A stretch of 42,818 bases of DNA from Senegalimassilia anaerobia JC110. GTDB lineage: Bacteria > Actinomycetota > Coriobacteriia > Coriobacteriales > Eggerthellaceae. The notes below the pieces were generated by a model, which saw nothing but the letters and a program-made list of their open reading frames with translations, made no database searches and was not told the origin of the DNA. Of this stretch, positions 1-8,796 are shown piece by piece (position 1 is the first letter of the stretch; every line of letters begins with the position of its first letter). A program made the translations under genes and the position numbers. Location of the stretch: assembly GCF_000236865.1 (NCBI RefSeq), contig NZ_HE611017.1, positions 218,391 to 261,208 of the forward strand, written 5' to 3'.

Positions 1-1
1 C

Positions 2-1099
2 GTGCCCGCTTCGCCCGGGCCCACGCCGCCTGCCGCCGGCTGCCGCGCCGACCGCCTGGAGCGCGCCTACTCCTTCAGCGCCTACCTCCGCTCGCGCGCC
101 GGATTCGCGATCGGCGCGGTCGCCCTGGTTGCCGTTACCGCAGGCATCATGGCCGTCACCGGCTCGAACGCTTCCGCAATCGCACTCGTCTCCCTCTGCG
201 AAGCCCTGTTCGCCTGCGTCGCGCTTGCCGCGGGGTTTTTGCGCGATCGCGAGTTCTACCAGCAGCTGGACCTGTTCTGCGACTCGCCCGAAAACGCGCG
301 CTGCCTCTCATCGATCCTGGACGAGCCGCGCACCTTGGAAGGCTCCATCGCCTACCGCGCGCTTGCCGTGCAAGGTAAAGCCGCCTCCGACGAGCTAACC
401 GCACGATCACGCGACATGAAGGAGTACCGCAACTACATCGAGCTGTGGGTGCATGAAACCAAAACGCCCATTGCGTCGGCGCAGCTAGCGTTGGCAAGCC
501 TTCATGGGCCCGAGATCGGCAAGGTCCGCGGCGACCTCGATCGCATCGAATCGCGCGTTGAGCAGGCTCTTTACTACGCACGCTCGGCAACCTTAAGCGA
601 GGACTTCTCCATCGAGGAGCTCAACCTTGCGGCCCTCGCGCGCAAAGCGTGCCGCCAACGGTCCCGCACGCTCATCGGCGCAGGGGTCTCGCTCGAGTTC
701 GCCATCGACGAGGCGCTCGAAGTGCTCGCCGACGCGAAATGGACCGACTTCATCATCGGCCAGGTCCTGGAAAACTCGGCGAAGTACGGCGCGAAGACCA
801 TCCGGTTCGAAGGCACGACGAAGGATGCGGGCACGAAAGACGGCTGCATCGAGCTGCTAATCGCAGACGACGGCGACGGCATCCCCGCCGCCGACGTGCC
901 GCGCGTGTTCGACCGCGGCTTCACCGGAAGCCGGGGCCGCACGCATCACAAGGCAACGGGCATGGGGCTGCACCTAGCCGCCGTGGCCTGCGAAAGAATG
1001 GGCCTTGGCCTGCGCATTTCCTCAGAAGAGGGAACGGGCACCACCGTCGCGCTGACCTTCCCCCTCGACCGCACGCGCATGGATCTGGCGGGATCCTAG
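2..1099 (+). CDS. BceS-like intramembrane-sensing histidine kinase (5' end at window edge)
   Basis: Sensor kinase that would phosphorylate a BceR-type response regulator when the partner ABC transporter meets a peptide antibiotic. The N-terminus has two membrane segments at about residues 34-51 and 57-79 with almost no extracytoplasmic loop, which is the intramembrane-sensing architecture. The H-box is WVHETKTPI with phospho-acceptor His151, close to the WVHEIKTP form of BceS kinases. An N-box (QVLENSAKYG) and G-boxes (DDGDGIP, TGMGLHL) of the HATPase domain follow. The start is a GTG at base 2; the true start could lie upstream, outside the window. The ABC genes follow on the same strand after 162 bp, and the regulator gene is presumably just left of the window. 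The family call is from sequence features and context; the inducing compound cannot be told. Confidence 0.88.
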   Translation: MPASPGPTPPAAGCRADRLERAYSFSAYLRSRAGFAIGAVALVAVTAGIMAVTGSNASAIALVSLCEALFACVALAAGFLRDREFYQQLDLFCDSPENARCLSSILDEPRTLEGSIAYRALAVQGKAASDELTARSRDMKEYRNYIELWVHETKTPIASAQLALASLHGPEIGKVRGDLDRIESRVEQALYYARSATLSEDFSIEELNLAALARKACRQRSRTLIGAGVSLEFAIDEALEVLADAKWTDFIIGQVLENSAKYGAKTIRFEGTTKDAGTKDGCIELLIADDGDGIPAADVPRVFDRGFTGSRGRTHHKATGMGLHLAAVACERMGLGLRISSEEGTGTTVALTFPLDRTRMDLAGS

Positions 1100-1162
1100 C
1101 CGACGCCCATTGCAAACCGCGATCCGCCCGCGCACTGCCCGCCGGCGCCTACGGCGACGAAC

Positions 1163-1178
1163 CTTACAGAATCGTAAG
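1163..1178 (+). promoter_or_regulatory. BceR-type operator upstream of bceA-like gene
   Basis: Perfect inverted repeat CTTAC-N6-GTAAG about 84 bp before the ABC ATPase start. Read as TTACA-N4-CGTAA it is one base away from the TNACA-N4-TGTAA operator known for BceR regulators in Bacilli. A further GGTAAG lies just downstream. It sits in the only gap between the kinase and its transporter, where BceR-like regulators usually act. The site is seen; the regulator is inferred. Confidence 0.5.
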
Positions 1179-1261
1179 TTTGCGGTAAGGCCCTTCGATG
1201 GCTCCGTTTTCGCGAGCGCCGCATCATGGGGATATACCGAACCGAAGAGAAAGGAATCCCC

Positions 1262-2131
1262 ATGACCATGGTTACCGCAACCCCTCCGGCAGGCATCGCG
1301 AACGCGGGCACGTCCGACAACCGCAACGTCCTACTTTCCGTGCGCGACGTTCGGAAGGTCTACGGCTCGCGCGAAGCCATCACGCGCGCGCTCGACGACG
1401 TATCGTTCGACATCTGCGAAGGCGAGTTCGTCGGCGTGATGGGCCCATCGGGCTCGGGCAAGAGCACGCTTTTGAACTGCATCTCCACCATCGACACCGT
1501 GACCAGCGGGAACATCATCTTGAGCGGGCTCGACATCACGCAGCTGCGCAGCCGTCAGCTCTCCAAGTTCCGCCGCGACGACCTGGGTTTCATCTTCCAG
1601 GACGCGAACCTGCTGGACACCCTGACCGGTTTCGAGAACATCGCCCTGGCCCTTACCATCAAGGGCGAGAAGGCCGACGCCGTGCGCGCGAAGGTCGATA
1701 GCACCGCGAACATGCTGGGCGTAACAGACGTCCTGCAGAAATATCCGCGCCAGATGTCGGGCGGCCAGCGCCAGCGCGTGGCCGCGGCGCGCGCCATCGT
1801 CGCCGACCCGAAGCTGGTCCTTGCCGACGAGCCCACCGGCGCGCTCGATTCGCGCAACGCCGCCGTTCTCCTTGAAACCCTCGAGGTGCTGAACGCGAAG
1901 CTGCACGCCACCATCATGATGGTCACGCACGATGCGGTGGCCGCCTCCTACGCCGATCGCATCCTGTTCATCAAGGACGGCAAGCTGTTCAACGAGCTGC
2001 GCCGCGGCGATGACGCCCGAACCGATTTCTACCAGCGCATCCTTGAGGTCCAGGCGTTCCTTTCCGGCAAGCAGGGCGACTCCCCCGCGGTCGGCTTCGC
2101 GCCCTCGCACGCTGGCGCGCCGCGCAACTAG
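1262..2131 (+). CDS. BceA-like ABC transporter ATP-binding protein
   Basis: ATPase of a MacB/BceAB-type exporter that removes or shields target-bound peptide antibiotics and also signals to the kinase. It carries Walker A GPSGSGKST, Q-loop region GFIFQDANLLDTLTG, signature MSGGQRQRVAAARA, Walker B LVLADEPTGALD and the H-loop MMVTHDA. At 289 residues it is somewhat longer than the usual ~250, with a loose tail. I chose the ATG at 1262 because AAAGGA lies 7 bases upstream; an in-frame ATG at 1226 has no such site. The permease begins 12 bp after the stop, so the two are co-transcribed. Confidence 0.92.
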   Translation: MTMVTATPPAGIANAGTSDNRNVLLSVRDVRKVYGSREAITRALDDVSFDICEGEFVGVMGPSGSGKSTLLNCISTIDTVTSGNIILSGLDITQLRSRQLSKFRRDDLGFIFQDANLLDTLTGFENIALALTIKGEKADAVRAKVDSTANMLGVTDVLQKYPRQMSGGQRQRVAAARAIVADPKLVLADEPTGALDSRNAAVLLETLEVLNAKLHATIMMVTHDAVAASYADRILFIKDGKLFNELRRGDDARTDFYQRILEVQAFLSGKQGDSPAVGFAPSHAGAPRN

Positions 2132-2143
2132 GCGGTGGCCATC

Positions 2144-4375
2144 ATGTTGATGAAACTTGCCTTGCGCAACGTGCGCCGCAGCATGCGCGACTATGCTGTG
2201 TACTTCGTAACCCTGACTTTGGGCGTGGCGGTGTTCTACGCCTTCAACGCCATCGAGGACTCCCGCGTGCTGTTCGAGGCCCAGGAAGGCGCCGCGAACG
2301 TGTTCCTGGCGTCGGGCGCAAGCATTTTCGACATCCTCGCGCAGGTCATGACCTATTTCAGCGTCGTCGTCGCCGTTGTTTTGGGATTTTTGGTCCTGTA
2401 CGCCAACCGATTCGTTGTTCGTGCGCGCAAAAAGGAATTCGGCACGTACCTGCTGCTGGGCATGAGCCCGCGCCAGGTTTCCTCGGTGGTGCTGATGGAA
2501 ACGCTGATCGTCGGCGTGATCGCGCTGCTAGCGGGCCTTGGGCTGGGCTTTTTGATCTCGCAGGCCATCGCCTTCGCCACGGCGGGCCTCATCGGCGTGG
2601 CCATCAGCGACTACCATCTGCTGTTCAGCACCCGCTCCGCCGAGCTGACCCTAGGATGCTTCGCGCTCATCTTCGTTGTGGTCGCCCTGTTCAACGCCGT
2701 GCAGATTTCGCGCTGCAAGCTTGCCACGCTGCTTTCGGCCAACTCCCGCAACGAGCGTATGCCCGTGCGCAACCCCATCGTCTGCCTCATCGTGTTCGTG
2801 CTTTCGTGCCTGATTCTGGCGAAGGCGTATGCGGAGCTCAACCTCGACGGCCTTGTGTACTTCGGCGAACACTTCCGCACCGCAACGGCGCTTATGCTCG
2901 TCGGCACGCTGAGCCTATTCTGGTCGGCATCGGGATTTTTCATCCTGGTGATCCAACGTCTGCGCGGCGTGTATTTCAAGGGATTGGCCATGTTCACCAT
3001 GCGCCAAATCTCGGCGAAGGTGAACACCGCGTTCGTGTCGCTGTGGGCGGTTACCGTTCTTCTGTTCTTCAGCATCGTCGTATTCTCAACGGGCTTTAGC
3101 CTGGCGACGGTCTTCTCCGATCAGCTAGAGGAGAACACTCAGTTCGATACGTCTATCCGCGCGAGCCTGATGGCGCTTGACATCTCCGACATGGAGGCGG
3201 TGCCAGCCGAGCAGTATGGCGGGGAAGAGGCCAAAGCGGCTGCAATTCAGGAAGTTGAAGCCCAGCGCAACGAGATTCACAGGCTATGGCAAGAGAACGG
3301 CGGTTCTACCGCTGCGTATCTCAAATCGCTCATCCCTGATTGGGACGAGCGCGTGACCGGTTCCGCCCAGGTGGACACGTGGCTCGCGAACGATTTGACG
3401 AACAAGCAGCTTGCCGATGCGTGCGGCTTCACGCTTGCGCAGATCGGCTCCGACGATAACTCCAGCATGGCCGACGAGGGCGTGCAGTACGTTTCGTTGT
3501 CCCAGTTCAACGCTGCACGGCAACTTGCAGGCGAAAAGCCGATCGAGCTTGCTACAGACGAATACCTGGTCGACAACACGATCGATAAATCTACCGACTA
3601 CGCGAAGGCGCTTGGCCAGAAAGGGCGCACCATCACCGTCGACGGCCATGAGCTGACCGCATCCGGGCAGGTTGTTTCGCAATCGCTCCAGGTAAGCAGC
3701 ATGAGTTGCTTGGTCGCCGTGTTGGTTGTTCCCGATGAATTGGCGGCCGACAGGTTCGCCGCAGGCGATCTGCCGTACTTGAGCGAGCTGAACGTCAACC
3801 TGGCAAGCGATTCGCAAGAGCAGGCCATGAAAGACCTGATGGCTGAATACGGCAAAGCCGTCCCCCCGAGTGATGAGCTTGCCGAAATGGGCTGGACTTA
3901 CGATTCCGGCGCATGGCCGGTGTCCTATTACGACACGAGCGAAAGCGTTATCGCCGACAGCATGGGGCTTAAGCTGCTCTTGGTTTACCTGGCTCTCTAC
4001 ATCGGGTTCGTCTTCCTCATGACCACCGCAGCGGTTCTTTCCGTTCAGCAGCTCTCCGAGGTAGCGGACAGCATTCCGCGCTATCGCCTGCTTGCCCAGC
4101 TAGGGTGCGACAGGGCCATGGTTTTGCGAAGCTTGCGCACGCAGATCGGCATCTACTTCGTGGCTCCGCTTTTGGTTGCAGGATGCCATTCGGCCTGCAC
4201 GATCAGCGTTCTGTACGAGAACCTGCTATCGCTTTGGGGCGCTTCGGCAGTTACCGGCACGCTTACCATCGGCATCGCACTAGTAGTTGCGGTGTACGCG
4301 ATCTACTTGGCGTCGACGTACCTGGTTGCACGATCGGCAGTGACCTCCGGCGCGGGCAAGAAGTTGCTTGCGTAG
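2144..4375 (+). CDS. BceB-like FtsX-family ABC permease
   Basis: Permease partner of the upstream ATPase. It starts with the family-typical N-terminus MLMKLALRNVRRSMRDY and a first membrane segment, then further segments to about residue 320. A large hydrophilic extracytoplasmic domain follows (about residues 330-600), and the final helices come after it. The big loop before the last membrane block distinguishes BceB-type permeases from simple FtsX exporters and is thought to bind peptide. ATG 2144 (or 2150) fits the GGCGGTGG just upstream; GTG 2135 is possible but overlaps that site. Together with the kinase this forms a complete sensor-transporter unit apart from the missing response regulator. 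Confidence 0.9.
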   Translation: MLMKLALRNVRRSMRDYAVYFVTLTLGVAVFYAFNAIEDSRVLFEAQEGAANVFLASGASIFDILAQVMTYFSVVVAVVLGFLVLYANRFVVRARKKEFGTYLLLGMSPRQVSSVVLMETLIVGVIALLAGLGLGFLISQAIAFATAGLIGVAISDYHLLFSTRSAELTLGCFALIFVVVALFNAVQISRCKLATLLSANSRNERMPVRNPIVCLIVFVLSCLILAKAYAELNLDGLVYFGEHFRTATALMLVGTLSLFWSASGFFILVIQRLRGVYFKGLAMFTMRQISAKVNTAFVSLWAVTVLLFFSIVVFSTGFSLATVFSDQLEENTQFDTSIRASLMALDISDMEAVPAEQYGGEEAKAAAIQEVEAQRNEIHRLWQENGGSTAAYLKSLIPDWDERVTGSAQVDTWLANDLTNKQLADACGFTLAQIGSDDNSSMADEGVQYVSLSQFNAARQLAGEKPIELATDEYLVDNTIDKSTDYAKALGQKGRTITVDGHELTASGQVVSQSLQVSSMSCLVAVLVVPDELAADRFAAGDLPYLSELNVNLASDSQEQAMKDLMAEYGKAVPPSDELAEMGWTYDSGAWPVSYYDTSESVIADSMGLKLLLVYLALYIGFVFLMTTAAVLSVQQLSEVADSIPRYRLLAQLGCDRAMVLRSLRTQIGIYFVAPLLVAGCHSACTISVLYENLLSLWGASAVTGTLTIGIALVVAVYAIYLASTYLVARSAVTSGAGKKLLA

Positions 4376-4394
4376 CCGAGCACCGAAACGAGAA

Positions 4395-4436
4395 AGGGGC
4401 GGTTGCCTGCGAACGATTCGCACGGCGGCCGCCCCT
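4395..4436. terminator. hairpin between convergent genes
   Basis: AGGGGCGG (4395-4402) pairs with CCGCCCCT (4429-4436), and a second stem TGCGAA/TTCGCA lies inside. It separates the plus-strand permease from the minus-strand methyltransferase and overlaps the latter's stop codon. On the minus strand it is followed by TTTCTCGTTTC, a weak U-tract. A bidirectional terminator is the simplest reading. Confidence 0.55.
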
Positions 4437-5331
4437 ACTTCACGCGCAAAACCACGTATTCGTTCAAATTGCCCGTCTTGCCATCCGCCTCGAAACGGCT
4501 TATAAGGTCCGCAGAATCCGCCACCATCGCCAACAGCCGCTCGATTTCCGGCTCGTTGAAATGGTGGCAATAGCGATACAGCCCCCGCGTGTCCTGCCAA
4601 CCCAGCAGATAATCGTTCGGCGGCAGCTCGGGAATCCCCAGCTCAGCACGCGCACGGCTCGTGGTTTCCTTCGCCTTCCTCGCCAGCTTGTCGCTATTCA
4701 GGAATCGCCAGAAGCTCACTGACACGAACCCGCCCGGGCGCACCTTCGCGACAAGCGCGCGCAAAAGCCCCACCCGCCAACGCTCCAGCGGCACATGATG
4801 CATGAACCCGAACGACACCGCCAAATCGCACGACGCATCCGGCGCCTCAAGCGCTTCCCGAAGGCAGCCAGCAAAAAGCCGCTCGATCGCGTCAAGATTC
4901 TGGAAGCTCATTCGGGACAACGCGTCGGATTCGTTTCGTTCCCCGGCTTCCACCAACGGATCGCAATTGTCCACCGCCCAACCCGACAGCATCCTGCCAG
5001 GCAAGGCGTCCGCCAAATATCGCTCGAAACGCAGATTGCCGCAAGCCAGGTCGAGCACACGCAGCGGCTTTTGCTTAGCCGCCAAGCCCACAACCTCGAG
5101 CAAGCGTACCCAACCCTGCCACGGCGACTGCCGCGTCTGCGAGAACGATTCCGCGTTCGCGCGATAGAACTCCCCGGTCAGCGCGCACAAGCGCAGCGCC
5201 AGCACCTCTTCGGCGCCCCTTGCCGCACCACCGCTCGCCACAAGATCTTCAGCCGCATCGGCCACGCAAGCTGCGCCGCTGCTTGCGACTGCAAACGCTT
5301 GCTCGCGGTTGGCGCCCCCACGCAGTTCCAT
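4435..5331 (-). CDS. Trm9/ALKBH8-like tRNA (carboxymethyluridine) methyltransferase
   Basis: Class I SAM-dependent methyltransferase, 298 residues. Motif I is VLDLACG (92-98), the acidic end of strand 2 is AVDN (119-122), and the motif IV region is CDLAVSFGFMHHVP (168-181). The sequence FSQTRQSPW (63-71) just before motif I matches the F-S-x-T-R-x-x-P-W signature of eukaryotic Trm9 and ALKBH8, which methylate cm5U34 to mcm5U34 in tRNA. The C-terminal YRYCHHFNEPEIERLL resembles their Y-H-L-Y-x-x-x-E-L block. The first 50 residues are low-complexity. The ATG at 5331 is 4 bp after the desulfurase stop (TAGGAATATG), so the two are translationally coupled. The nearby Elp3 gene makes the substrate of such an enzyme. 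The substrate is inferred; other small-molecule methyltransferases share the fold. Confidence 0.7.
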   Translation of the reverse strand: MELRGGANREQAFAVASSGAACVADAAEDLVASGGAARGAEEVLALRLCALTGEFYRANAESFSQTRQSPWQGWVRLLEVVGLAAKQKPLRVLDLACGNLRFERYLADALPGRMLSGWAVDNCDPLVEAGERNESDALSRMSFQNLDAIERLFAGCLREALEAPDASCDLAVSFGFMHHVPLERWRVGLLRALVAKVRPGGFVSVSFWRFLNSDKLARKAKETTSRARAELGIPELPPNDYLLGWQDTRGLYRYCHHFNEPEIERLLAMVADSADLISRFEADGKTGNLNEYVVLRVK

Positions 5332-5335
5332 ATTC

Positions 5336-6529
5336 CTACGACTCGCGCATCTCTCGGGCGCACTGCGCCAGCACGGCAACGAAGCGATCCACATCTTCAG
5401 GAATATTGCGATGGAAGAAGCTTGCGCGCAGCGTTTCCTTGCCCTCGCGAAGCGGGATACCTGCCGCCTGCAGCGCCAGCGGATGCTTCGGACGCCACGT
5501 GCCCGGCGCGACGGTGGTGTGATTCTCTTCGCACGCCGACGCGCGCGACACGCACACGCGGCGGCCGGACAGGTATTTCACCGATACGGCATTCGGCAGG
5601 CCAGGCACGCTAACGCTCAGAATGTAGGGGCTTCCGCCTTCGGGCGCATGCACAACCGCATCGGGGATCTCGCGCTTCAAACCCTCGATGGCGCGCTCGC
5701 GAAGGCTTGCGGCGTATTCCATGTCCGTTTCCATATGCGCCGCAGTGATACGCACGGCTTCTGCCATGCCCACCGCAAGGAACACCGGCTCAGTGCCCGA
5801 ACGCAAACCGCGCTCCTGGTTACCGCCGAACGCGGTGGTGTGCATGGGGAGGCCGCGCTGCACATACAGGATGCCGATGCCGCGCGGCCCGCCGATCTTG
5901 TGCGCGCCCGCCGTGAGCAGTTGCACGCCCCATTCGCGAGGGTTGACAGGCATCTTGCAAAACGCCTGCGTGGCATCGCAATGTAGCGGCACGCCCGGCG
6001 CCAGCTCATCACGCAACTGCGCGATTTCGGGAATGGGGAAGATCCAGCCCGTCTCGTTTTGCACGCGCATCACCGAGATAAGCGATGTGGGACCGTCCTG
6101 CAACTGCTCGGCCAGCTGCTCCATGTCGAAGCAGCCATCCGGCGCATCGACGTAGCGGCAATCCCAATCAAGGTCGCGTCGCATACCGCGAACGGTTCGG
6201 GTCACCGACGAATGCTCCAACGTGGAGGTGATGATCTTGCCCGGGTTCTCACGCTGAGCCAAGCACGCCCCGCGTATGGCCAGGTTGTTCGACTCCGTCG
6301 AGCCGGACGTGAAGTAAATCTCATCAGCATCAACGCCAAGCACATCGGCGATGGCTGCACGGCTGTCCTCGAGCATTTCCTTGGCGCGGCGCCCTACCAC
6401 ATGCGGCGACGAAGGGTTGCCCCAGCCGTCCATCATGACCTCGTGCATGCGCGCAAGCACCTCGGGATAGGGAGGCGTTGTTGCGGCGTTGTCCAGATAT
6501 GTAAGCGGCTTGTCCACGGGCATTCCCAT
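5336..6529 (-). CDS. cysteine desulfurase, NifS/IscS family
   Basis: PLP enzyme that moves sulfur from L-cysteine to an active-site cysteine as persulfide, for Fe-S clusters or thiolated tRNA. The features are YLDNAATTP near the N-terminus, FTSGSTESNN (74-82), the PLP-stacking His in LEHSS (109), DATQAF (185-190), and the PLP lysine in TAGAHKIGGPRG (Lys211). The likely catalytic cysteine is in SRASACEEN (Cys333). At 397 residues it has the usual family length. It is followed 4 bp later by the Trm9-like methyltransferase, and the divergent neighbour is Elp3. That pairing suggests it may supply sulfur for tRNA 2-thiolation (MnmA is at 35-36 kb). ATG 6529 or the in-frame ATG 6523 could be the start. 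Confidence 0.88.
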   Translation of the reverse strand: MGMPVDKPLTYLDNAATTPPYPEVLARMHEVMMDGWGNPSSPHVVGRRAKEMLEDSRAAIADVLGVDADEIYFTSGSTESNNLAIRGACLAQRENPGKIITSTLEHSSVTRTVRGMRRDLDWDCRYVDAPDGCFDMEQLAEQLQDGPTSLISVMRVQNETGWIFPIPEIAQLRDELAPGVPLHCDATQAFCKMPVNPREWGVQLLTAGAHKIGGPRGIGILYVQRGLPMHTTAFGGNQERGLRSGTEPVFLAVGMAEAVRITAAHMETDMEYAASLRERAIEGLKREIPDAVVHAPEGGSPYILSVSVPGLPNAVSVKYLSGRRVCVSRASACEENHTTVAPGTWRPKHPLALQAAGIPLREGKETLRASFFHRNIPEDVDRFVAVLAQCAREMRES

Positions 6530-6872
6530 CGTTGCTTCGTTTCGTTCTTTTCCTTAATTCTAACGTGGCCGTTTAAATGGCACTAAGCCAACATCACTTG
6601 GGAACTGATTTCTCGATAAGCGGATAATGCCTGGTCAGTAGCCTTTTTGACACGCCATCGATAAGCGCTCTGCATCATCTAGGCCCCAACCTGTCGAGCA
6701 TTTGCATGGAACCGCCGCGTACGTTCCGCAAGGCCTTCACGTATGTGTAGACATTGTGCAGCGGCCAGCGATGTCGAGCGCTCCCCAAAGTTGTCACGCA
6801 CGTGTAGGCATTTCGACGCAAGCGTCGATGCCGCGCCTTTCCCCTTTTGCGCTATGCCGTACAATACCGCCT
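6530..6872. other. divergent intergenic region with degenerate repeats
   Basis: This 343-bp gap between the minus-strand desulfurase and plus-strand Elp3 must hold both promoters. A TTGACA hexamer at 6647-6652 faces Elp3, but no good -10 follows it. TCGATAAGCG occurs twice (6614 and 6658 neighbourhoods). Most of the right half is two degenerate copies of a unit about 57 bp long (see repeat entry). I see no gene in it. Confidence 0.5.
6694..6835. repeat. degenerate ~57-bp tandem repeat
   Basis: TCACGTATGTGTAGACATT (from 6737) recurs 57 bp later as TCACGCACGTGTAGGCATT (from 6794), with changes mainly at alternating pyrimidines or purines. The flanking bases remain partly similar, and a third weak partial copy may lie near 6694. 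The copies read in one open frame on the minus strand (CLHVRDNFGERS / CLHIREGLAERT), but there is no convincing start signal. I treat it as a decayed repeat, not a gene. Confidence 0.45.
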
Positions 6873-8708
6873 ATGGAAAAGACACTGCATAACATCCTCG
6901 GTGAGATTCGCCGCACCAACGCCCCGCTTGCCCCCGATGCGCTCGACCGTATCATCCGCGCCCGAAACCGCGAGGTGGCCGGCCCCGTCCGCTATGTGGC
7001 GAAGAAGAAGCTGCTGCCGTTTTATCAAGAGGAGAAGGAGCATCGCCCCGAACACTGGCGCACCTGGGGCGTTTCGCCCGCCGAGGAAGCCCTGCTCGTG
7101 CGAACGCTGCAGGTCAAACCGCGCCGCACCGCATCCGGCGTGGCCACCGTCACCGTGCTTACGAAGCCCTGGCCCTGCTCAAGCGCATGCCTGTACTGCC
7201 CCAACGATGTGCGCATGCCCAAAAGCTACCTGCACGACGAGCCGGCCTGCCAACGCGCAGAGCGCAACTGGTTCGACCCATATCTGCAGGTCACTGCCCG
7301 TTTACGCACGCTGCATCAAATGGGGCACGTCACCGATAAGGTGGAGCTCATCGTGTTGGGCGGCACCTGGAGCGACTACCCGGAGGCATACCAAATCTGG
7401 TACATGCACGAGCTGTTCCGCGCCCTGAACGACATGGGCTGCGAAACCGCGGTGGAGCGCGAATCCGAAACGCGCCGCAAGCAATACCGTGACGCCGGCA
7501 TAGCCTGCGAGCGCGACGACCTTGCCAACTGGGCTGCCGAAGCACAAGCGCGCGTCACCGCCGGCGATGCCTCCTACAACGAAACGGTTCGAAACCTATA
7601 CGCCTGCGGAACCCACGCGGACGGCAACGGCTGGGCCGCTGCCGCGCAATGGCAGACCGCAACGTTTTCCCAGCTGGAAGCCCTGCAACGCGAAAACGAG
7701 TCCGCAGAGCACCGTTGCGTGGGCCTTGTGGTGGAAACCCGTCCCGACGCCGTCACGCCCAATCGGCTTGCCACGTTGCGCCGCCTAGGCTGCACGAAGC
7801 TGCAGATGGGCATCCAAAGCCTCGACGAGCGCATCCTTGCCGCGAACCATCGAGGCATCGGCGTCGATCGCATGCAGCGGGCCTTCGAGCTCGCCCGCAT
7901 CTTCGGCTTCAAAACGCACGCGCACTTCATGACGAACCTGCTCGGCGCAACACCAGAAAGCGACGCCGCCGATTATCGGCGCATGGTCGAGCATCCCGCC
8001 TTCAAGCCCGACGAGATCAAGCTGTACCCCTGCGCCCTTGTGGACGGCACGGGCTTGGTAGCTCATTGGCGCGACGGCAGCTGGCGCCCCTACACCGAGC
8101 AGGAGCTTGTCAACCTGCTAGCCGAAGACGTGCTGGTTACGCCGCCGTTCACGCGCATATCGCGTATGATCCGCGATATCTCGGCACACGACATCATGAC
8201 CGGCAACAAGAAGGTGAACCTGCGCCAGCTGGTCGATCTGGAGCTCGCGAAACGAGCCCAACCAGTGCAGGAGATCCGTTCCCGCGAAATCGCCTTCGGA
8301 GCTGCCGCAAACGACGAGCTCTCACTTTCGGAAGTCGCCTACGAGACGACGAACACCCACGAAGTGTTCCTGCAGTGGGTAACGCCCGACAACCGCATCG
8401 CAGGCTTCCTGCGTCTATCCATGCCGAACGCCGACTATGCCAACGCGCACGCTACCGACCTGCCCATCAATGCCGGCGAGGCCATGATCCGCGAGGTGCA
8501 CGTATACGGACGCGTTGCCGGCCTGCACCAAGGCGGCGAGAACGCCCAGCACCGAGGCCTCGGCCGCATGCTCATCGAGCGAGCCTGCGATATCGCCCGC
8601 GAAAACGGCTACACCGCCATAAATGTGATCAGCGCCATCGGCACACGCGGCTACTACCGCAAGCAAGGCTTCACCGACAACGGGCTATACCAGCAACGCA
8701 GCCTATAA
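6873..8708 (+). CDS. elp3: bacterial Elp3, tRNA uridine-34 radical SAM / acetyltransferase
   Basis: Makes 5-carboxymethyluridine-type modification at U34 of tRNA from acetyl-CoA by radical chemistry. The 611-residue protein has the radical SAM cluster motif CSSACLYC (Cys102, 106, 109), preceded by the Elp3-typical basic segment and TVLTKPWPC. It continues with LIVLGGTWSDYP, VVETRPDAVTP and KLQMGIQSLDERIL. It ends in a GNAT acetyltransferase domain with acetyl-CoA loop AQHRGLGRMLIERA and GTRGYYRKQGF. It lies back-to-back with a Trm9-like methyltransferase and a cysteine desulfurase. ATG 6873 matches the conserved start MEKTLHNILGEI; longer in-frame extensions run through the repeat region. Elp3 is patchy in bacteria, and most of them use MnmE/MnmG for this position. 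Confidence 0.9.
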   Translation: MEKTLHNILGEIRRTNAPLAPDALDRIIRARNREVAGPVRYVAKKKLLPFYQEEKEHRPEHWRTWGVSPAEEALLVRTLQVKPRRTASGVATVTVLTKPWPCSSACLYCPNDVRMPKSYLHDEPACQRAERNWFDPYLQVTARLRTLHQMGHVTDKVELIVLGGTWSDYPEAYQIWYMHELFRALNDMGCETAVERESETRRKQYRDAGIACERDDLANWAAEAQARVTAGDASYNETVRNLYACGTHADGNGWAAAAQWQTATFSQLEALQRENESAEHRCVGLVVETRPDAVTPNRLATLRRLGCTKLQMGIQSLDERILAANHRGIGVDRMQRAFELARIFGFKTHAHFMTNLLGATPESDAADYRRMVEHPAFKPDEIKLYPCALVDGTGLVAHWRDGSWRPYTEQELVNLLAEDVLVTPPFTRISRMIRDISAHDIMTGNKKVNLRQLVDLELAKRAQPVQEIRSREIAFGAAANDELSLSEVAYETTNTHEVFLQWVTPDNRIAGFLRLSMPNADYANAHATDLPINAGEAMIREVHVYGRVAGLHQGGENAQHRGLGRMLIERACDIARENGYTAINVISAIGTRGYYRKQGFTDNGLYQQRSL

Positions 8709-8761
8709 GACGCAAGGCGAGCATCGACGCTTTCGTCCTGCAAGACCGCCGTCCTTGATCG

Positions 8762-8789
8762 CATGCGGAGGCCCGCTAACTTCCGCATG
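8762..8789. terminator. hairpin between elp3 and the reductase operon end
   Basis: CATGCGGA (8762-8769) pairs perfectly with TCCGCATG (8782-8789) across a 12-nt loop in the 88-bp gap between two converging genes. There is no U-tract on either side, so function as a terminator is only likely from position. Confidence 0.4.
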
Positions 8790-8796
8790 TCGCGGC

